Assembly: GCA_012932295.1 (NCBI GenBank)
Contig: JAAONU010000008.1
Span: 36,012,949 to 36,076,948 of the forward strand
DNA length: 64,000 nt
Source: Cyclina sinensis
Taxonomy: Eukaryota; Mollusca; Bivalvia; Venerida; Veneridae
Direction of reading: 5' to 3'
Below the pieces are notes generated by a model, which saw only the letters and a program-made list of their open reading frames with translations, was not told where the DNA came from and did not search any database. Positions 61,373-64,000 of this stretch are shown piece after piece; the first letter of the stretch is position 1, and each line of letters starts with the position of its first letter. Both the position numbers and the translations under genes were made by a program.

Positions 61373-62177
61373 TACGGTGGCACAGAGGTGACATGCACAA
61401 CTTTTTTTTTTAATTGCACTTCTCTTTTTTTTTTATCTCGTTCCCACGAGATACTAACTCGAGGGAACGACTTAGTATCTCGTGCCCACGAGTTACTAAG
61501 TCGTGGGAACGAGATAAAAAAAAAAAGAGAAGTGCAAATCTGAAAAAAAGAATCGCATTTGAAAAAAAAGAGTTGCGCAGTAAAAAAAAAATCGTGTTGT
61601 GAAAAAAAGAACAGCGAATGTAAGCTATGTCGAGGGAACGACTTACTAACTCGTGGGAACGAGTAAGCTATGTCGTGGGAACGACTTACTAACTCGTGGG
61701 AACGAATTAGCTATGTCGTGGGAACGAGAAAGCAATATATTGTGCAGCATTTTTTTTTCCAAAGCAATACATTTTTTTTAAATTGCACTTTTTCTTTTTT
61801 TTATCTCGTACCCACGAGATACTAACTCGAGGGTACGACTTAGTATCTCGTGGGAACAAGATATTAAGTCGTTCCCACGACATAGCTTACTCGTTCCCAC
61901 GAGTTAGTAAGTCGTTCCCTCGACATAGCTTACATTCGCTGTTCTTTTTTTTAAAACACGATTCTTTTTTTTACCGCGCAACTCTTTTTTTTCAAATGCG
62001 ATTCTTTTTTCAGATTTGCACTTCTCTTTTTTTTTTTTATCTCGTTCCCACGACTTAGTAACTCGTGGGCACGAGATACTAAGTCGTTCCCTCGAGTTAG
62101 TATCTCGTGGGAACGAGATAAAACAAGAGAAGTGCAGTTAAAAAAAAAGTTGTGCATGTCACTTCTGTGCCACCGTA
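61373..62177. mobile_element. 805-bp palindromic DNA transposon (non-autonomous)
   Basis: Terminal inverted repeats of 29 bp (TACGGTGGCACAGAGGTGAC and nine more) have one mismatch. The flanking 6-bp duplication is TGCAAG (61367-61372 and 62178-62183). The whole element is close to a perfect inverted repeat centred near 61750. Its arms hold about 19 degenerate copies of TCGTGGGAACGA on one strand or the other, themselves pairing into local hairpins, and a series of A8-A11/T8-T11 tracts about 20 bp apart. No transposase frame; the three open frames inside are low-complexity artefacts. Confidence 0.9.
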
Positions 62178-62183
62178 TGCAAG

Positions 62184-63344
62184 TGAATGCTAAATGCTGA
62201 TGTTTAATCGTCATATAATTCTATAAATCAAAATTTATACAGATTTGTGTACCACGTGAAATTAATTTAAACCATAGGTGACATACAGGCCCATTTATCA
62301 AACTTCTAAACAATTCATAATAAATTGCCTAACATTTGACTAAATATACATTATACAAAAATACTAGCTAAATATACATGTATTTCATGATTCCTTTAAC
62401 TGGATATCGTGCAAATAAAAAAATAAGATAGATTTCTTTGACCACGATTCAAAATAAGGGAGATATTCTTTTGAGGTATTTTATAATTTCAACTGATACT
62501 TTTGTCATATCTCATCTTCACATTTTCAGGAACACCTTTAACCTGATTATCTTGTTTTATATCATCTAACTTGGTATATTGTAAACATCCGGTGATAAAT
62601 AATGATTTACAGGTTTTGTATAAACTCACCACATTTTTAGTTGTGATTCATGAATTCCTTTGCAGATTCAGAATCTACATGATGCAGACAAAATATTCAG
62701 TACTTTACAGATATGCATTAAGGGAGGAAACTCTTCAAGCGATATAAATGTACTGAACTATTCTTACCCTTTTTACTCCCCTTGGATTATGCAGAAATAC
62801 AGTTTGAAAACTTAATTAGCCTGTACTTAGCTTATTCGCAATTTAATTAAAGTTTAAAAATTCTCATTGCATTTTCAGTACATTTTGAATTTGGTTTTGA
62901 TAAGTGCACTGCAGTAAATTTAATTTAAGTCCCTTTCAGCTGGTGTAATATACGAGGACGAATTTTCCCTTAGAGAACTGTTACGTGTACGAGTATATAT
63001 TGCATCACACCCTTATCTGGTATTTTGTGCAGGTGCGCGTCAGTGCTAGAAATTAAAAGATATGTACAGAAGAAATAAGTTAAACATGGTGTCCCACTTA
63101 CTAGCCTATCGTATCCCGTAGGGTGTTTTATCTACCGCATTCGGCATCCGAGTTGTCCAGTTTGTTGTATAATCCAGATCATTAGTAAGAATGTGCATAC
63201 TTATTTTTTGACACTTCTCACGAGAACCTATTCGGTTTTTATTCTCTGTTCTTCTGTCTTGATAGTCTGACTCTAGCACTCATTTAGTATACGAGTAAAT
63301 TGTAAATAACGTTACAGTTGATTTACTGGATGTTGTTTTTGATA
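62184..63344. other. Non-coding AT-rich stretch
   Basis: No genes, RNA genes or structured repeats recognised. Confidence 0.35.
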
Positions 63345-64000
63345 GTTTTTAGAGTTTATTAATATATACAATAGGCAAAAATGCCCCTGAGTACACATTG
63401 TACAAAACAAATACATACATATGCATTAAAACTTATTATCTAATTATTAGTAACAAACACAATACAAGTTTATAATAATGCACTATGTAAGTAAATAATT
63501 ATAACTGGTCTGCTCAGTGTCAGATACACAAACAAGACAATTATATACATATATTTATATACTTGAGAAGCGTGAGGGACAGCGATACTATAATTTCTTT
63601 TGCCATATTATTCAAAGTACAAAGCATTTCTAATTTCAAAAGATTTATGAATATACATAGACAAATTTCTTAATTCAACTGCATTTTCTGAACTCATTAA
63701 TTCAATGAATTTAGGTATATTTGGTCTTGTCCAATAAAACCGTTTTATATATCTTCTTCTCAGATCAATATACAGTGGACATTCTAACAGGAAATGGAAT
63801 TCATCTTCTAAACAATTTAAACAAGATTTACATTTTCTTTCATTTATAGGTACAGCAATAGGTTTATGCCATCTACCGGTCTCGATTTCTAACTTGTGAG
63901 CTGAAACTCTGAAGCGTGAAAGTGAAACACGGAACTTTTCTTTATTAATATACGTAAAATATGGTTGCAACCTAAAATTAGCAAACAAAGAATAGCATCT
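63345..64000 (-). pseudogene. LINE reverse-transcriptase C-terminus (continues past the window)
   Basis: On the minus strand 64000-63608 is open throughout. It encodes RVSLSRFRVSAHKLEIETGR, then RKCKSCLNCLEDEFHFLLEC, LYIDLRRRYIKRFYWTRPN and MSSENAVELRNLS before a stop. The RFR..H.L.IE.GRW and C..C......DE.H.LL.C blocks are those of the C-terminal region of non-LTR retrotransposon pol proteins common in marine invertebrates. The 3' UTR would run to about 63345. It is intact as far as seen, but only the last part lies in the window. Clade not determined. The frame is not broken here, so it may belong to a live element. Confidence 0.7.

Noticed and set aside
61414..62214. Lys/Phe-rich open frames 61414-61602, 61783-62058, 61951-62214
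   Set aside because: These are translations of A/T tracts and repeated hairpins inside the palindromic transposon; mirror-image frames appear on both arms.

Overview
This is eukaryotic, AT-rich, intron-bearing DNA. It is most likely from a bivalve mollusc. The reasons are: exon/intron genes with GT-AG junctions; small secreted C-type lectins; a cysteine-rich receptor-ectodomain family of a kind I associate with molluscs; tRNA-derived SINE-like sequence; decayed LINEs; many foldback/MITE elements; and long stretches of degenerate repeats rich in 'AAGGTCAAGGTCAC', 'GGGCCAT..TGGCCCT' and 'CCTTGTCCGGAG' phrases. The species cannot be fixed from the sequence alone.

Layout. (1) 1-19.8 kb holds a tandem duplication. 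Copy A (about 185-4246) and copy B (about 15680-19684) each carry a gene for a secreted or membrane-tethered protein with a somatomedin-B-like N-terminal cysteine cluster and an 'NKHCAACH' core. Copy B is intact (exons 13699-13839, 17209-18087, 18454-19191). Copy A is broken by a 524-bp deletion. A 563-bp TRIM retrotransposon sits only in copy A, inside a LINE fragment that both copies carry. (2) 19.8-31.8 kb is mostly non-coding and repetitive. It has a second TRIM (21376-21899) with an exact tRNA-Pro primer-binding site, and three unrecognised minus-strand exon-like segments at 25.3, 26.3 and 28.7 kb. (3) 31.8-35.3 kb is a decayed L1/Tx1-type LINE on the minus strand, followed by repeats and a 9 x 43-bp minisatellite. 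(4) 40.06-47.13 kb is a third, diverged receptor-like gene (copy C). Its large first intron holds a trimeric minisatellite, a possible small secreted peptide ORF and a MITE. (5) 49.5-60.7 kb holds two tandem, complete, four-exon C-type lectin genes on the minus strand, each 207 aa. Intron 1 of both carries a degenerate satellite whose monomer contains a CRE-like TGACGTCA site. Intron 1 of the first lectin also carries a 1.67-kb palindromic element. (6) 61373-62177 is an 805-bp palindromic transposable element with 29-bp terminal inverted repeats and a 6-bp target duplication. (7) The window ends in the C-terminus of another LINE.

How the genes relate. Both protein families look extracellular, secreted or surface-bound, and both are tandemly duplicated with one degraded or diverging member. 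This pattern suits fast-turnover recognition or immune gene clusters in invertebrates, but that role is inference. No 7-transmembrane domain was found after any of the three receptor-like genes. They may be ectodomain-only derivatives of adhesion/secretin-type GPCRs.
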